Assembly: GCA_963931925.1 (NCBI GenBank)
Contig: OZ007581.1
Coordinates: 21,444,447-21,508,446 of the forward strand
DNA length: 64,000 bases
Origin: Onchidella celtica
Taxonomy: Eukaryota > Mollusca > Gastropoda > Systellommatophora > Onchidiidae
Direction: 5' to 3'
A program made the position numbers and the translations under genes. The notes under the pieces were generated by a model that did not search any database, had not been told where the DNA came from, and worked only from the letters and a program-made list of their open reading frames with translations. The stretch's first letter is position 1. The number at the start of each line of letters is the position of its first letter. Positions 1 through 12,660 of this stretch are shown piece after piece.

Positions 1-484
1 TCAAATCATTCCAAAAAGTGTAATATCACAGAGAAGTGAAAAAAAAAAAAAGTACACCTACTCAAGCTGTCTCTATCATTGTTGTAGGAAATGAAAAAAA
101 AAAAATGGCCAAGGTAGCAATAATATCAACTTTTATTGTCTCTGTCTTATTTTCATGCTCAGGTTTTCTGAAAGAATTAAAATATTATGTCTCCAAAATT
201 TCTTTCAGGCCAGTTAATGAACATTTAAAGGTACAACATGACACTAAATGTCATACCAAAGACAAAAAAAAAAAATTAAGCGTTGCTGCTTGATCTTGTT
301 TAGTAGATCTATGCAGCACATCATGTCCCTTCTGGGAGAGGGTAAAATCTACAACTTAATTTACAAATTCATACAATTTTGAGAATTTCACCAACGTGAT
401 ACAATTCATGAAACGATTTTGTGAAGTGGCTGTTGTGTGCCGACGCGCCGTAAAAACCCAAACTTAAACTAGAAGTGTTTCTGA
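1..484. other. Unassigned non-coding DNA
   Basis: AT-rich sequence with several A-runs. No supported gene. It contains the left arm of a 36-bp inverted repeat at 123-158. Confidence 0.5.
123..158. repeat. 36-bp inverted repeat, left arm
   Basis: Positions 123-158 are the exact reverse complement of 1307-1342, giving a 36-bp perfect inverted repeat spanning about 1.2 kb. The match does not extend on either side and I see no target duplication. It may be two fragments of one dispersed repeat in opposite orientation, or the ends of a decayed DNA transposon. Confidence 0.75.
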
Positions 485-760
485 TATTTTTCACTGAAAT
501 TAGTTCTTCTGCGTTCTTCGTGTCAGGAGGCCTGTAGCCTGTATGTACTCCTGAGATCCTCTGCTATCCCATATATTTAGCTTAGTGTAGTGCCGCACTT
601 TGGTGCCAGCTGTCTTCCCTCTGTTCTTTGTATAGGAGGATATGTTCTGCATTCTCTGGGGAATTTCCACATGGGCATGTCTCAGTTTCTCCAACATTGA
701 ATCTCTTGCAAAGATGCTGCCGGAGTCTGTTATGTCCAGTCTTAGCCTAAAGACTACACT
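485..760 (-). pseudogene. LINE 3' remnant, zinc-knuckle C-terminus (I/Jockey type)
   Basis: Read on the minus strand, with a frame change, the segment carries the pattern GHNRLRQHL, then CPCGNSP, then AEHIL. This Cys-x-Cys...His arrangement is typical of the extreme C-terminus of I/Jockey-superfamily LINE ORF2 proteins, where it follows RT or RNase H. No RT domain lies adjacent, so the copy is heavily 5'-truncated or broken. An open stretch of 65 codons covers 500-697, but the motif needs a second frame, so the copy is non-functional. It could belong to the same family as the fragments at 43.8-45.2 kb and 60.5-61.3 kb. That link is inference. Confidence 0.6.
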
Positions 761-1093
761 AAAAGTAGAAGTCCATATTAAAACAACAGATAAAACTGGT
801 TAGTGGACACTAAACTACAGTGCCCAACACTGTCTGGACTAACTCTTCCTACCACAGTAATAGTATCGTTTGTATCTATCTATACTATATTATAGTAATA
901 TATTTGTGGACCAGATGATTCGTTGCAAAAGACTTATGAACACTCAGACTTCAAATTTAATGTAGTGCATCAGAATGGCTGTAAGGGTGCAAAGTTTTTA
1001 ATAGAAGTCTCAAATCGGTGAAGTTTTTTTTTATAGGAAATCTATTGCTTTCGAGCCATGGTTCGCCATTTTAAGTTTCATTGACGCTAGATC
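761..1093. repeat. Dispersed repeat, diverged copy of the 12.1-12.66 kb family
   Basis: The part from about 940 to 1090 shares the stretch TTTCGAG-CATGGTTCGCC and flanking words with 12300-12460 in the same orientation. The copies are clearly related but diverged. The rest of the interval shows nothing I can assign. Confidence 0.5.
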
Positions 1094-1120
1094 GAAGAGA
1101 GAAAGAGAGAGAGAGAAAAA
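1094..1120. repeat. (GA)n microsatellite
   Basis: Short purine tract of GA/GAAA units. Confidence 0.85.
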
Positions 1121-1306
1121 GAACGGTGGGTTCACAGGTTTATCAGGATAAATGCCGGGTGCCTTAGAATCAAAAAAGCGCGATCGAAACTTTCACTCGA
1201 TGACTGCTTCGCCTCGTCTTCGTTCTTCGTCTTAAACATTAAACATCGCATCCATGTATTTTGTAAGGATCCGTAATCTGAAAAATTTATGTTTATTGGT
1301 GCAAAT

Positions 1307-1342
1307 GCATGAAAATAAGACAGAGACAATAAAAGTTGATAT
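1307..1342. repeat. 36-bp inverted repeat, right arm
   Basis: Exact reverse complement of 123-158. Confidence 0.75.
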
Positions 1343-2001
1343 TCTAGCTCGGCATTTTCTTTATTTGAGTTTGTAAAAAAATAGCATTGTTTGGATCTCT
1401 CACGCTGCGAAACCTGTACACGAGAATCCCCAAAATTGTCTTATCTTGTCACTCGAGTACTTAAACATGAAGCAATAACAGTATAACGTAGATTTTTTTC
1501 AATAATTTTGGTGAATTTCATTTGATTTCATCTTATTTCACAGAAAAAAACACTTGGCAGCCATCATTTCTAGTCTTGAAATGTCACTTGTACTAATGCA
1601 ACACTATTCACAGTTTGCCGAGAATGCTGTCAAGACACATAATGACGTACTGTACATGAATCAAATTATTGAGATTGAAGCACACTTCGTTCCTTACAAA
1701 GAGAATGTTTTTTCAGTAACTATATTCTGAGACTATAGCATAAAGAAATAAGTTGTAATCAAAAGCTGCCAGCATTCCTATGGTTACAGAATTGAATGCT
1801 GACCATAAACTATGATTTTCAGACACATTTATTATGTGCAACATTAAAAAATCAGTTGGGTGAGACAGAGTCATTTTACTAGCGGAGAACCTGGTTTCTT
1901 CTGCAGGCTCAAGATATATATTCCATAACCAATAACCAATGTACATTAATTACAGCTTTTGTCTTAATCAAATGAAAATTTACATGCTATAAAATATGCC
2001 C
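1343..2001. other. Unassigned non-coding DNA
   Basis: AT-rich. Short open stretches only, with no recognisable domain. Confidence 0.45.
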
Positions 2002-2070
2002 TATAAGAGCGATAGTTGTTTTGTGCGTAATGATGAATGTGGATAGCACATGTGAATGAGATTGCGATAT
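2002..2070 (+). repeat. 69-bp direct repeat, copy 1
   Basis: Nearly identical (about 2 mismatches) to 3573-3641 in the same orientation. The core begins TATAAGAGCGATAGTTG. Family unknown. Confidence 0.8.
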
Positions 2071-3188
2071 TTACAGTGGGAAAAGGAAATCTTCAGAGAG
2101 ATGATAAAACAGGAAATATGAATATTTAGCAAAATTTTAAGACCACACTGAATGAAAAATTCACCCCTGAAAATTATGAAATCAACGAAACATTTAATAC
2201 TAGTTTCTTTACGCATAATGGAAATAGCTGCAAGGGAACCATTAATTGCAACACTGGATGCACAAATGCAATCACGAAGGTAAATTCTTTATATTTTCTG
2301 AAACAAGAATAAAAGCAAAACTAACTAGACTTCTAACACTGACAACTGGGATCTTCATGTGATATGACAAACAGCAAAGCCTAAAAAAACCAAAGCCACA
2401 CTCCCCTGGTCAAGTTCATAGCACTCATATGGATACAAACGAAAAAATTATAAAATATGCAGCAGGTGGTAGGCCTTGTGTTCATCAGTTCGGTGCTGTT
2501 GTTATTGCCTCTGCTTCATAGCATCTTGAAGTTTGTTATGGGAACCAAAACTTTTAGAAATTTAAAGAATCAACAATGAATTTATAATTTCAGTGTTTAC
2601 CCTTTATTGTGAAGACGAATTGTGGTGCGAACTGTTGACGACGACGATATGCGAGCAAGTCGATGGACTAAATATATGACAAACTGATGCGTCTCAGGGT
2701 TCGATGTCTCGGAGTCGGATGCTACATTTATTATGCCATCAGAAAGTCCAATTTTTCCCCGTTAAGTACATAAAAAGTTCCTACACATTAGATTTAGCTA
2801 CAATATCATAAAAATTCAATGAAATCCATGTTGCAACTTTCTACGTGATCAGATCCAAACCAGACTACGGTTGTATCGTCTGTGGATCAGCTGAACCATC
2901 ATGCCTTGAAATGCTAGACCCTGTGCACTAGCCACCACAAAGGGATGAATCGTTTCCACACCTCTCTGTATGTGGAGCCAAATGAAGCGTCCATATCTGA
3001 CAGAAACTTTCTCTTCAGTAGGGATTAAAAATGATGATATCCGTTTACAATTTAGTTTTCAACCAAACATGCCATACATTCAGTATCTTTAAGGTGTTAC
3101 CCTTGCTTTTTTTGCTTCGCATTCAGTCTTTGCTGGTGAATCCCGAAATCCAACCATATCCCACATGTCTTAACATGTGGCGAAATAT
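2071..3188. other. Unassigned DNA with one dispersed repeat trace
   Basis: No gene supported. Around 2605-2710 the sequence resembles 62705-62820: shared words are TGCGAACTGTTG, then CAAGTCGA, then ATGAC-AA-TGAT, then TCTC. This indicates a dispersed repeat present at both ends of the window. Confidence 0.4.
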
Positions 3189-3300
3189 CATAAAAACCAC
3201 AGAAAAACTTCTATGATTATTGTTGGGGTTTTATTTCTCACGCGGGGCTTTGCAACATACAACCTTTTCTTTTTGCCCATTTTTGACATATGTGGCGGTG
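3189..3300. repeat. Segment shared with the 5' part of the 13-17 kb LINE
   Basis: The start (about 3189-3211) matches 16748-16770 in the same orientation. The following part (about 3225-3290, from GGGTTTTATTTCTC onwards) matches the reverse complement of about 16786-16852. Two pieces of one repeat thus occur here in altered relative orientation. Confidence 0.6.
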
Positions 3301-3572
3301 TCACGAGCTGGAATTCCCGAACACAATTAGTTGGGTGCCTCACAAAATGCGTGTTTCCGTTTAGTCAACGGTCACACAGTCATCACTCTTAGGCTGATCA
3401 CTCAAATTTGAGAGGTGTCTGGAGAATCTTGTCTGGAACAAGAAGAAGCTTCAAACATGCAGTTCTGACTGTCTAGGAACTGGTGAAATCAATGTTCGGT
3501 TATGTCTTATTTTGTGCTGTTCGGTATTTAGATCTACTGCTTCTCGTTTCTAGAGTGTGCTCAGACACGTAT

Positions 3573-3641
3573 TATAAGAGCGATAGTTGTTTTGTGCGTA
3601 ATGATGAATGTGGATAGCACGTGTGAATGAAATTGCGATAT
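3573..3641 (+). repeat. 69-bp direct repeat, copy 2
   Basis: See the copy at 2002-2070. Flanks of the two copies are unrelated, which suggests a dispersed repeat and not a local tandem duplication. Confidence 0.8.
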
Positions 3642-6600
3642 GGTAAATTGTGAGCCAGGAGCGGCCAGTGTGATTATAATTCTGTTTCCAGGTGTGGGTA
3701 GCTTGATTTCATCTTTAGTTCTACAGTAAGTTATTATAAGTAAAATTGTTTACGTAACATAACATTGTTAGAAGCTACCTAGTAGGGTGACGTGTCGGTG
3801 CCTTCGTGAGCGGTATGCTGGTGATTATGTATGCATACGTACCACTATAATGTGTTTCCATACCCAATCATTGCTGGGCTACATAATTTTTCTTGTTTTT
3901 TTTTATTGTAATAAAATGTGGTCCCTGTCACCCTGCTTTGTAAGATCGTGAGCAACCACCACGGTGATGAGAGTTGGTTAAATCCCATCCCATTACACAT
4001 AAACCAAATTTCGCATGTCCGAAGAACAACACCGTCCCAGAAACTTACAAACAAGTGTTTAGAGAAGTAATCAGTATTTATTACCCTGACTCCAAGCCTT
4101 TTTTACAGGGCTCCTAAGACAATGATTAGGTAGGAGTAACCTCATTCTTTAGTGCAGACACTCAGTCTCTATACCACGGAAATTAATGCAGTCCAGTTCG
4201 TGCTTCTTTTCGCTGTCCTGTCTCCAGGCTTTGAAACCGTCTTCTAATATGAACTTCATACAAAATAATCTCTGTTTGATCTCTGACCAAACTGGCATCA
4301 AATGAAATGAAGGAGCACACTGATAGGCTGTCCGTCGAGTTTCCTAATCTGTCTCAGTCGCGTGAGTCCACGTGGGTGCGTAAGACAGTACTTTTCAACA
4401 ATAAAAATGAGCTTCCCATTCATATAAATCATATTTAGTAAATCAAACCTAGGACATTAGGCAAGAAAAAAAATAATCAGTTCAATCATTGAAAATTTTC
4501 ATGCTCCTGTGGCAAAACAAAAAAACATGATATTTTAAACATGATTTTCAACAATGTGCAATGTCAACAAGTAATGATTCAGTAGCCATAGGATGCCCCC
4601 AGAAATTGGACAAATTGAGTAAAAAAAATGATCTGGCCCAATGTGTCCTGTTTTGTCTTGTTTTTTTTTTAAAGCAGTTCATGTTATAGGTTTTGCTTCA
4701 GAAGGGTCTGTCAAGAATGATGTCTATGAAGCCCACAAAGCTCCACAGGGCTGTATATGAAAGATTACTAATTATTGCAAAATGGTTTAACATTTCACGT
4801 CACTATTTGCATTATTTGTCATGTTCATAGATAAAATTATGAAAATTCCTTCTGCAATGAACTTGAGTTGGGCATGTTGCAACTCTTCTTTGTGGAATCG
4901 GTGTGGTTACAATCAAATTAAGATAAACGAGTTCTTCAATTTAAGCGTTGCAAAACTTGTGTTGACACTTAACGGATGAGTTGATCTTGATTGTCCGTTG
5001 AAAGCCACTAGCTTTATTTTCACTCCCAGTCGCGCAGTGGCACAAGATGTCATGGATTATGCTCCTGAAGCGTAAATACCAACAACAAACATGGAAATGC
5101 CGATGGGCCAGTTCAGAGCAATCCTAACAAAACTGGGAGACGCGGATACATACCCTCCCACCCCATTCTCCCAACGCCTAAATCTCTCCTCTCCATCAAA
5201 CTCAAACCCTCCCACCTACCCCTCCAAAAAAACCTAGTCGCCCACAAAGTTCCTCCCAAAAAATAAAATTGTAGGCTTCAAGGTAAGACACTTAATTACC
5301 TCATGACCCATTTTTTTATTTATGCAGAATTTATGCACGAGAGAAAATAAGCCCACTGAGTGCCAGCACAATTGAGGCCTGTGTGTTTGTAAATTAATTA
5401 CAAAAAAAGTTTTTAAACCAAAGTGTATTAACTCCCTTACTGAGATGGCACGCGCTCAGCCAACTACTAGGTTCTATTGTTTACACTAGACTTATGGAAT
5501 CAAAAACATGTGCCACTTAAGCCATGACCAAGCCATTAAGGCCAAGGAAGGGGGCTTTTGTGACGTCAGGTTAACCAATGGGTGACATTAGCAGACCGTT
5601 GACTAGCAGGACAGCGGAAGCAGACGCAACAGTAAACAAAACATCGTGGACCATTAAGAATATAGGAGAATCTAAATAAACTTAAAGAATTGGAGGGATT
5701 CCATCTTTAAATATCAGGCATTGATGAAAAGGGACATGTAAGTTTTGATTTAAGGGGGGGGGGGCGAGAGGGGGGTTGGGAATTATATTTTGATCTATGT
5801 CACACCTAAGACAGTTAAATTGAAAACCAATGATAAAGCAGGCATGCCGATCTTGCTGCAGGGGTCTAGCCAGCGGCGGGGACCTTACTTTGTTAATGCT
5901 AGACAGACAGTGACAGGGTTCAGTGTTTTCAACTAGATAGAAATCAATATGGAATTATGACTGGTCTTGTTGATTGGAAGCCATGCTACTATAATTGATA
6001 TTCAAAGCTCTTGGTTTCCCTGGCTTAATACAAGCCATCAATCTAGGTCAATCTAGAGAGGATGATTTTACCAGGAATGAAATTTTGTTAACTGTCTTTA
6101 CTTGGTGAGACTGGGAATCACAGCTCTAAAACCTATGCCATGTGGTTTTATTTTGATGGTATGAGTGTCATTTGAATTTAGGATTCGTCGTTAAAAGTAT
6201 GAATGCGACAGTGATGTAAATGTCATTAATCCTATGCCTACGTCTCCGTAGTGAGCTAGGCAAGTTGGTAAATTGTAAGGTCTTCAAGTATTGTTTGATG
6301 TCTACAGCTTCTATATGATCTGTAAGAATTACTTAAGTGCCTTTGGCATAATGATAGATAATGTCCTGAGGACATTTTAACGTAGTTGATACTGCTAGAT
6401 CTAGAATAATTAAAGGCTTAGTATTTCAGTGGGGGATTTATAAGGATGAAAGGAATTGATTTAGATTTGGTTTAGATCATCTAATTAGACTCAATTAGAT
6501 TTGCATTAGATCTAGAATACTTCCAGACTTAATATGAATTTCTATGGATATTGTTTTTCGTGATATTGTTTCACAGTCACATATATATTTTTAACATATC

Positions 6601-7127
6601 GTAAATACATCCGTGCTTGTGGCCTTGCAGGCATGACAAAAAAGTTACCATTTCGTTATTTAGTAACTAGTACAAAAATGCATTCGAAAACACAACCTAG
6701 TAAATGCTAAATCCCACTTCATGACAGCTCTGCCCGGGAGAACTATCTTTATTACTTATAATGATCTAGATCTAGGACACTAAGTCAAGTTCCTTCCATA
6801 GACAAACAAATATAATGACAGAATCAGTATCGAATCGGATTCCGCGCCAACTCTGGTTTGTTTACTCTTTTTTGGCTAAAGTTTACAGGCAATCCATGTT
6901 TTCGTTGATCCACAAATTGCTGCCTTCGGCGATAGTACTTAAAATAGATTAAATAAGACGTCCCTGTTCTAAAAGCATGTGTTTGTGTGTGTAATATTAT
7001 GATTCAGACTCTTTTATTTTCGTGATTCTTACATTTTCGTGATTCAATGAATCCATAAATTAAGTCTGCTATTGTAATCCCCGTTCAAAGAATCTGAAAG
7101 ACAGGTATCATTTTAGGCTTGGATTTG
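3642..7127. other. Long stretch without recognisable gene
   Basis: I find no coding signature on either strand. Sub-features: about 3905-3945 resembles 10008-10065 (shared AAAATGTGGTCCCTGTCA, then GCTTTGTAAGA, with a small indel); a G-run at about 5754-5775 could form a G-quadruplex; a C-rich stretch lies at about 5150-5230. Exons of a host gene with short coding parts could be missed here. Confidence 0.4.
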
Positions 7128-7227
7128 TTTACTTTTGCCGTACTGTCTAGGTCGAAGCACACTTGCCGTAAGTTGGCTTTACTTTAGCCGCACTGTCTTG
7201 GTGGAGGCAGGCTTAGCGTAAGTTGGT
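7128..7227 (+). repeat. 50-bp imperfect tandem duplication
   Basis: Two adjacent copies with a 50-bp period (7128-7177 and 7178-7227). Each begins TTTACTTT-GCCG-ACTGTCT and ends CGTAAGTTGG. They are diverged by substitutions, so the duplication is not recent. Confidence 0.75.
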
Positions 7228-8109
7228 CGCCATCTTTACTTCAGCTGCCAACGACGCCACGCGGAGACTTGCGTAGCGCTAGTGTCACCTCTAGCTATAT
7301 TATATTTTTACTGTATACATGTGTAATATTATGAGATTTGGAGAATGGTTCCGTACTTTGGTGGATGATCTTACAAAGCAATATAGAATATATGGTAATA
7401 TAGTGTTTGCGCTGAATTGAAACCATGGCGTAAGCTTTTAAATGAATAACATCACCATTCATAGGCTTGAAATGCTATTTGCAAACGATATTTAAGTATG
7501 GGTTATAACTATATTTATATGAAATATATCGGTAAAAATATTTGACGTATATCGGGGCGGTGTTCACATAGATTGTGTTCCTTTATCGTGGATGCTTTGA
7601 CTCGCCCTTAGATACAAGGATTTTTTTATTTTTATAGACAGGAAATCTTCAATCTTAAAAGTTATTAGCTGGTATTTAAAAGAATGAATAATAAATTTGG
7701 AATCTGCATTAGTTGATTATAAAACAAAACAAAAATGCATGCCTTTGTATATTATTTATGTAGCCTGCAAATTTAAAAGAAAATCTAGTTCTAAGAGGTT
7801 GAATTGATCAAACTTACAGAAAACTAGGTGAGTTCGAACATGAGTCCCCTCTTGCAGACATCGGAAGACAGCAGACTACGCCCTACGCAGTTGGCTCTTT
7901 TGCAAATGATTTGTTGTTTTGTTTTTTGTTTTTTTTATAATCTTCGTGTAAACAATAATGATTAGATCCGATTGATTAGATTAGGATTAGTGGGCATTTT
8001 ACGAGTTAGCCTAGCGAAGTAAAATGCGAGATTAGATCTATCTAGATTTAGGCCTATCGAAATCTGGATTCAGATGGTGATTCCACATTGTAAGTAGCAG
8101 TACAAATAT

Positions 8110-8330
8110 TGATTGAGTAATGTAGCTGAGTTGCCCGGCTCTGCGCGGTATATTAGTTTCAGTTTTATTTTATTTTTGTTTGTTTGTTTGTTTTTAGATA
8201 AGTTTTACAGCTCTACCTTTGTGCGTTGACATCCTGCGCATCCCGTCAGCATCCGTCAAAATTAATGGCGCACGGGTTATGTTTGTTTGTTAGTGAACAC
8301 ATCGCAGGAAGTGATAACGTCATGTTTAGG
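8110..8330 (+). repeat. Dispersed repeat, plus-strand copy
   Basis: Matches the reverse complement of about 12466-12660. Shared words are TATTAGTTTCAGTT, the TTTGTTTGTTTGTTTTTA tract, GCGCACGGGTTA and AGTGAACACATCGCAGGAAG. This copy has about 30 extra bases near 8240-8270. No coding capacity is recognisable. Confidence 0.65.
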
Positions 8331-9299
8331 CGGAAGTGGGCTATTATTAGAAACATACATCAATATCTTATTGATCGTAAATTTCGGATCAAATGCTCTC
8401 GTGAATTTAGTCTTGAATTATAACCGCATTTACCGATTAACTCAGAAATAACAAACGGTTTTGTTTGTGTATAGCGATAGGAACAATGTTCGCTATCCCA
8501 TAATTCTTTTTGCCAAATTTCAGGTCGGTGCATTGTGTAGTTTCCGATTCCATAGGACTATTAGGGGTTTTGTTCTAGCTTTATTATATAGATTGTTTTT
8601 ATATAGATTGTTTTGATCAGTGGTTTGATGTTTTTGTGGACACAGTAAAGTCGTATTAAAATCTCATAGGGTGTAATAGGGGCTTTTTACTGCTTGGAGG
8701 CTACCTGGCAGTAAATAATATGCAACTGGATAGTGATCTGAGTTTTCATATCTACCAAAATCTATCAGTGACCAGTGGCAAGCGTCTGTTATAATGTTAA
8801 TGACATTCTGTTGAATCAGCAATATTATTTTTGACTACCAAATACCTGTACATGTAGAAAGTTGCATTTCTTCCACGTCATCCTTATTTTGATGATATAC
8901 TGTCATGTTGTAGTGAATAATGTCTGTTTGTTTATTCTAGGATGCCACAGAACTATTTATATTGTATAGTTTTCATTAGTTACACTTACAGCATCATTTT
9001 TTTTTATCATCTCTAGCCAAGAAAGGTTGCCTGAGAAGAACATTGCTACCATGAGTATTGTAGCTTCTTGCATGTTGAAAGGTTGAGCGCAGAAAGGTGA
9101 GGACATTGTATTATGAGCTGATCTTTTGGTGTATTTTGGCCAAATTTTTGTCTGATTTATTTTCTATCTGTTATCTACTTTGTCTGTGCACTGGGTGACT
9201 TAATAAGATCAAGGTACCTGTCAGTACTTACTGCTGAAGATATAATAATTATTATGTTCTTGACTTTACCAGTGAATTAATCATTCGTATCATTAGGTC
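8331..9299. other. Unassigned non-coding DNA
   Basis: AT-rich with no supported gene. It may be the continuation of the dispersed repeat starting at 8110, but similarity to the 12-kb copy is lost here. Confidence 0.4.
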
Positions 9300-9538
9300 G
9301 CTGCAGGATTCTAAACGGCCAACTCGGTTTTTGTAAATTTTACAGGAGAGTGGAAAAACTCAAAAGCGAGGCTATTATACACATTTTGGAGCTGGGAATC
9401 GGTATTGATACCAAAAATTTTTCCCATTACAGGGCTTATTTTATTTATAGGATGTGTCATGTGATGTCACTCTTAATTCCGGGAAAAAAAAACCCAGCAC
9501 ACTGCGTTTTCAGAGTTAGCCGTTTAGAATCCTGCAGC
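9300..9538. mobile_element. 239-bp fold-back / MITE-like element
   Basis: The termini 9300-9325 and 9513-9538 are inverted repeats matching at 25 of 26 positions, with outer sequence GCTGCAGGATTCTAAACGG. The interior shows no domain. I could not find a convincing target-site duplication next to the repeats, so the superfamily is undetermined. A non-autonomous DNA transposon is the most economical reading. Confidence 0.65.
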
Positions 9539-12100
9539 AACGAAATTTAGTTATAGAGAAATTTTTTTGCCTTACTCAATGGAATCCTGATTTCCCAGTT
9601 GGTTTAATGTAGAGACCACGTAATGGTAAAAATACTGCAATGAAAAATAAAGAACACAATAAATTAACCGACTGAAAACTGAGACATCAGTATTGTCATG
9701 AGACTATGACACAATGGCTTAAAATATGAACAAATTAATTTTTTGTCAAAAAACCGTTTCACCCACAGGACTGGAAGCATGAGACCCAGAGGATAAGAGA
9801 AAAATAGACACAGATCATACCATCATGTGGCAGAACTTTTTCAATGAAGAAATTGTATACCCATTACACTTAGCACTGTGGAAAAGCAGAATGCAAAGAA
9901 GAGGAGAAGGCATCTTAGAAGATGAGAAGGCACTTAACAGACATTACCATATAGTATATACCAGGAAATTTGAGTGCCCCTGTTGCGACACTCTTCTTGT
10001 TTCGTTTGTAGTAAAATGTGGTCCCTGTCATCAAAAAGATCCTGGTGTGGTGTTGCTTTGTAAGAGTCCATCACAGTTCAGTTTCCATTCTCTAAATCTC
10101 ATTATATTACACACGTATACAGTAAATTTATAGAATTTCATACGCTAATTATACGGCAATAAAAAAAATGTGGTCTTACTTAATGAACCACGAGACAAAT
10201 TAATTTTTTGCTTGCCTCCATCAATTCTAATAATGAGGCATGTTTAGTGCCTATTGTGAAGTATACTTTCTAGCAATATTTGTCTTAAAACATTGTACAA
10301 AAATCATGACAGAAAAGACTTCTGGTTAAAAATACAATTACATACAATAAATAGACTTTTTCCAAAAGCACACTGGCAAAAAAATCCACTGTATTTGGAA
10401 CCACAAAACATAAAAATCACATTCCCCTTAAACGTATATACGTACCAAAAAAAATTAATTTCACAAGGACCTTGGTCTTGTTAGCACGCAGAATGTTTCT
10501 TTCCTCAAATAGACACTTTCAAATTACATGTAGGCCTGTATATGCATGTATTCTTGGCAAGATATCATCACATACTCACACTTTAAAAAAGTGAACAAAC
10601 TTTGAACACCTATTTAAATTTGACCAATTCAGGCCCATAATTAGTAGCAGGGAAAAAGCACAGGATTGACATGTATACGATTACTGGAATGACAGTACAA
10701 TAGGAAATCTGTTTCAGTAAAACTGAAGTCCATGGGGGCAAAAGTGACAAATTTTGACAATCAAATTTAGAAAAGACAGAAGTCCTTCATTAATACTGAA
10801 CAAATGAAAAGAAAATAATGATATTGTTTCTACGCCAGCTGGTATTATATGGATATTACACTCTGTTTTTCCCAGACACAGTTTTTTTATTAACCATAAA
10901 CACAGCACGCAAACATGGGAAAATGCGTAATACTCTAATAGAATATGTGTACATAAAAAGGTATTCTTAGACAAAATTTCAACATAGATGCATTATACTC
11001 CTACTGGTTCAGTTTTTCAGGCCATCACATCAGCGTCTGACTTCTTCACATCACTGTAGTTGACAATCTGTTGTTTCGCAGGAAGTCCTAAAGGTACCAG
11101 ACCTTTTCTCTTAATCCTAGACACAGCCTGCCTGCTGCCGATCCCTGATTCTCTTCCGGTTTGGTTGCACCTGTATTTCCCTCCCATTTTTAACCTGCAT
11201 TTCCTGGGATGCAAATAATTATTTTTAAAAAGCCCTATTCAGCCTAGCAGAACCTGCTTGACACACTGTCCAGTTGCATCACAATCCTGTGAAATTTTAG
11301 TATACTTTCCGCAAGATTTGCATCTCTACTTTGTTTAAGCTTTTCCAAGTGTGCACACTTCCTGGATAGCACTGGACTCTTCATCATCATTTCCATTGCC
11401 AAACAAATCTGCAAAGGACATATAATGTGCCCTCCTGTGCAGGAATATTTGTATAAGATGCAACAGAATTTTGTGATTCATTCTGTTGGAGGGTGATATT
11501 ATGTTCCATCTTTAAAGATTGCCCAATGCGCTTAGATTGAAATGCGATTTGGTCTGTTACAGAATTGTGTGGACGACTCCGTGAATTTTATATTGAATAC
11601 AAATATATGGAGATAGATGAATGAATAAATAAAGTGCACAAGAATAAATACATAGGTAAATGAGTATGAAAATTAATCAATATAGATAACTAAATTAATT
11701 AAAATAAGTAAATGAATAGATCATTAAATAGTTAAACATATAAATAAAAGATAAATAGATAAGCCCTTCTATCTCTTGATTTTCTATCACGACAATCCTG
11801 AGTATCGGACTTACAAGAAGTCTTTTGACTGTCAACTGAACTCTGTGTTGTCGGCTGTTCTTGAACCCTAACTTGGGTTTAGCAGCTGACGGTTTATTAG
11901 TTCGTTGAGGGCAGATGGTCCATTTCCTTGATTAATCATGTTCTCAGTAGGCGTATAACATAAAAAGGTCTATATAATGTATCGTGGAAAAATCGAGATA
12001 TAAATTAATAAAAGGTAGACATTTTCTGTACTATAACACATATCTATATGTATAATTGAGTAAAATTGGACGGTTGTACTCTAAAGCTGAAAAAACGACT
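9539..12100. other. Long stretch without recognisable gene
   Basis: No domain seen on either strand. Sub-features: 10578-10609 is a 32-bp exact repeat of 13024-13055 that contains the palindrome CACTTTAAAAAAGTG; about 10008-10065 resembles 3905-3945; about 11600-11765 is a degenerate AAATAAAT/GAAT simple repeat. Confidence 0.4.
11600..11765. repeat. Degenerate AT-rich tetranucleotide repeat
   Basis: Many AATAAATA, GAATGAAT and AGATAAAT words with interruptions. Confidence 0.6.
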
Positions 12101-12109
12101 GAACGTAGA

Positions 12110-12660
12110 GCCATGAAAAAATTACTGAAAGTAGTTCAAATACTGTAGCAATTCATTTTAAGGATGCAACAACCTTAAAAATTTTAGAAAAATAGAAAAC
12201 AAAATGGGCCGTTCGAGGTTTTCCGATTCGCCATTTTTACAGCTCAGACAGGGCCGAGTTTAGTAAGATATTTTGGTAACTCGAAACTTTCGTAATCTAA
12301 GGCTCAGGAACCGCATCACAGTCAGGCTTCAAACTTTGCACAACAGCGAAATTAACATGGGATATATTAAAAATTATAAAATGTTCAGGCTTCCACGTTT
12401 CATTTTTTTTTCGGCATCATTTAGATCTGTTTCGAGTCATGGTTCGCCATTTTAAGGTTTCGTTATCACTTCCTGCGATGTGTTCACTATCAAACACACT
12501 AACCCGTGCGCAGGGTGTCAACTCACAAAGGCAGAGACTTAATTAAAAACAAACAAACAAAAATGAAATAAACAAATAGGAATAGGCAGGTCCATAATAA
12601 CCACCCAGAACTGAAACTAATATTCAAACCGATTTATCCCGGGCAGGGCCTGGGACCTCA
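12110..12660 (-). repeat. Dispersed repeat, minus-strand copy
   Basis: The right portion (12466-12660) is the inverted counterpart of 8110-8330. The left portion (about 12300-12460) matches the diverged copy near 940-1090. Together these show one repeat family of at least 500 bp with three copies in the window. I recognise no protein domain and leave the class open. Confidence 0.6.

Noticed and set aside
36-293. 85-codon Lys-rich frame at the window start
   Set aside because: Built on A-runs and containing part of a 36-bp dispersed inverted repeat. No domain.
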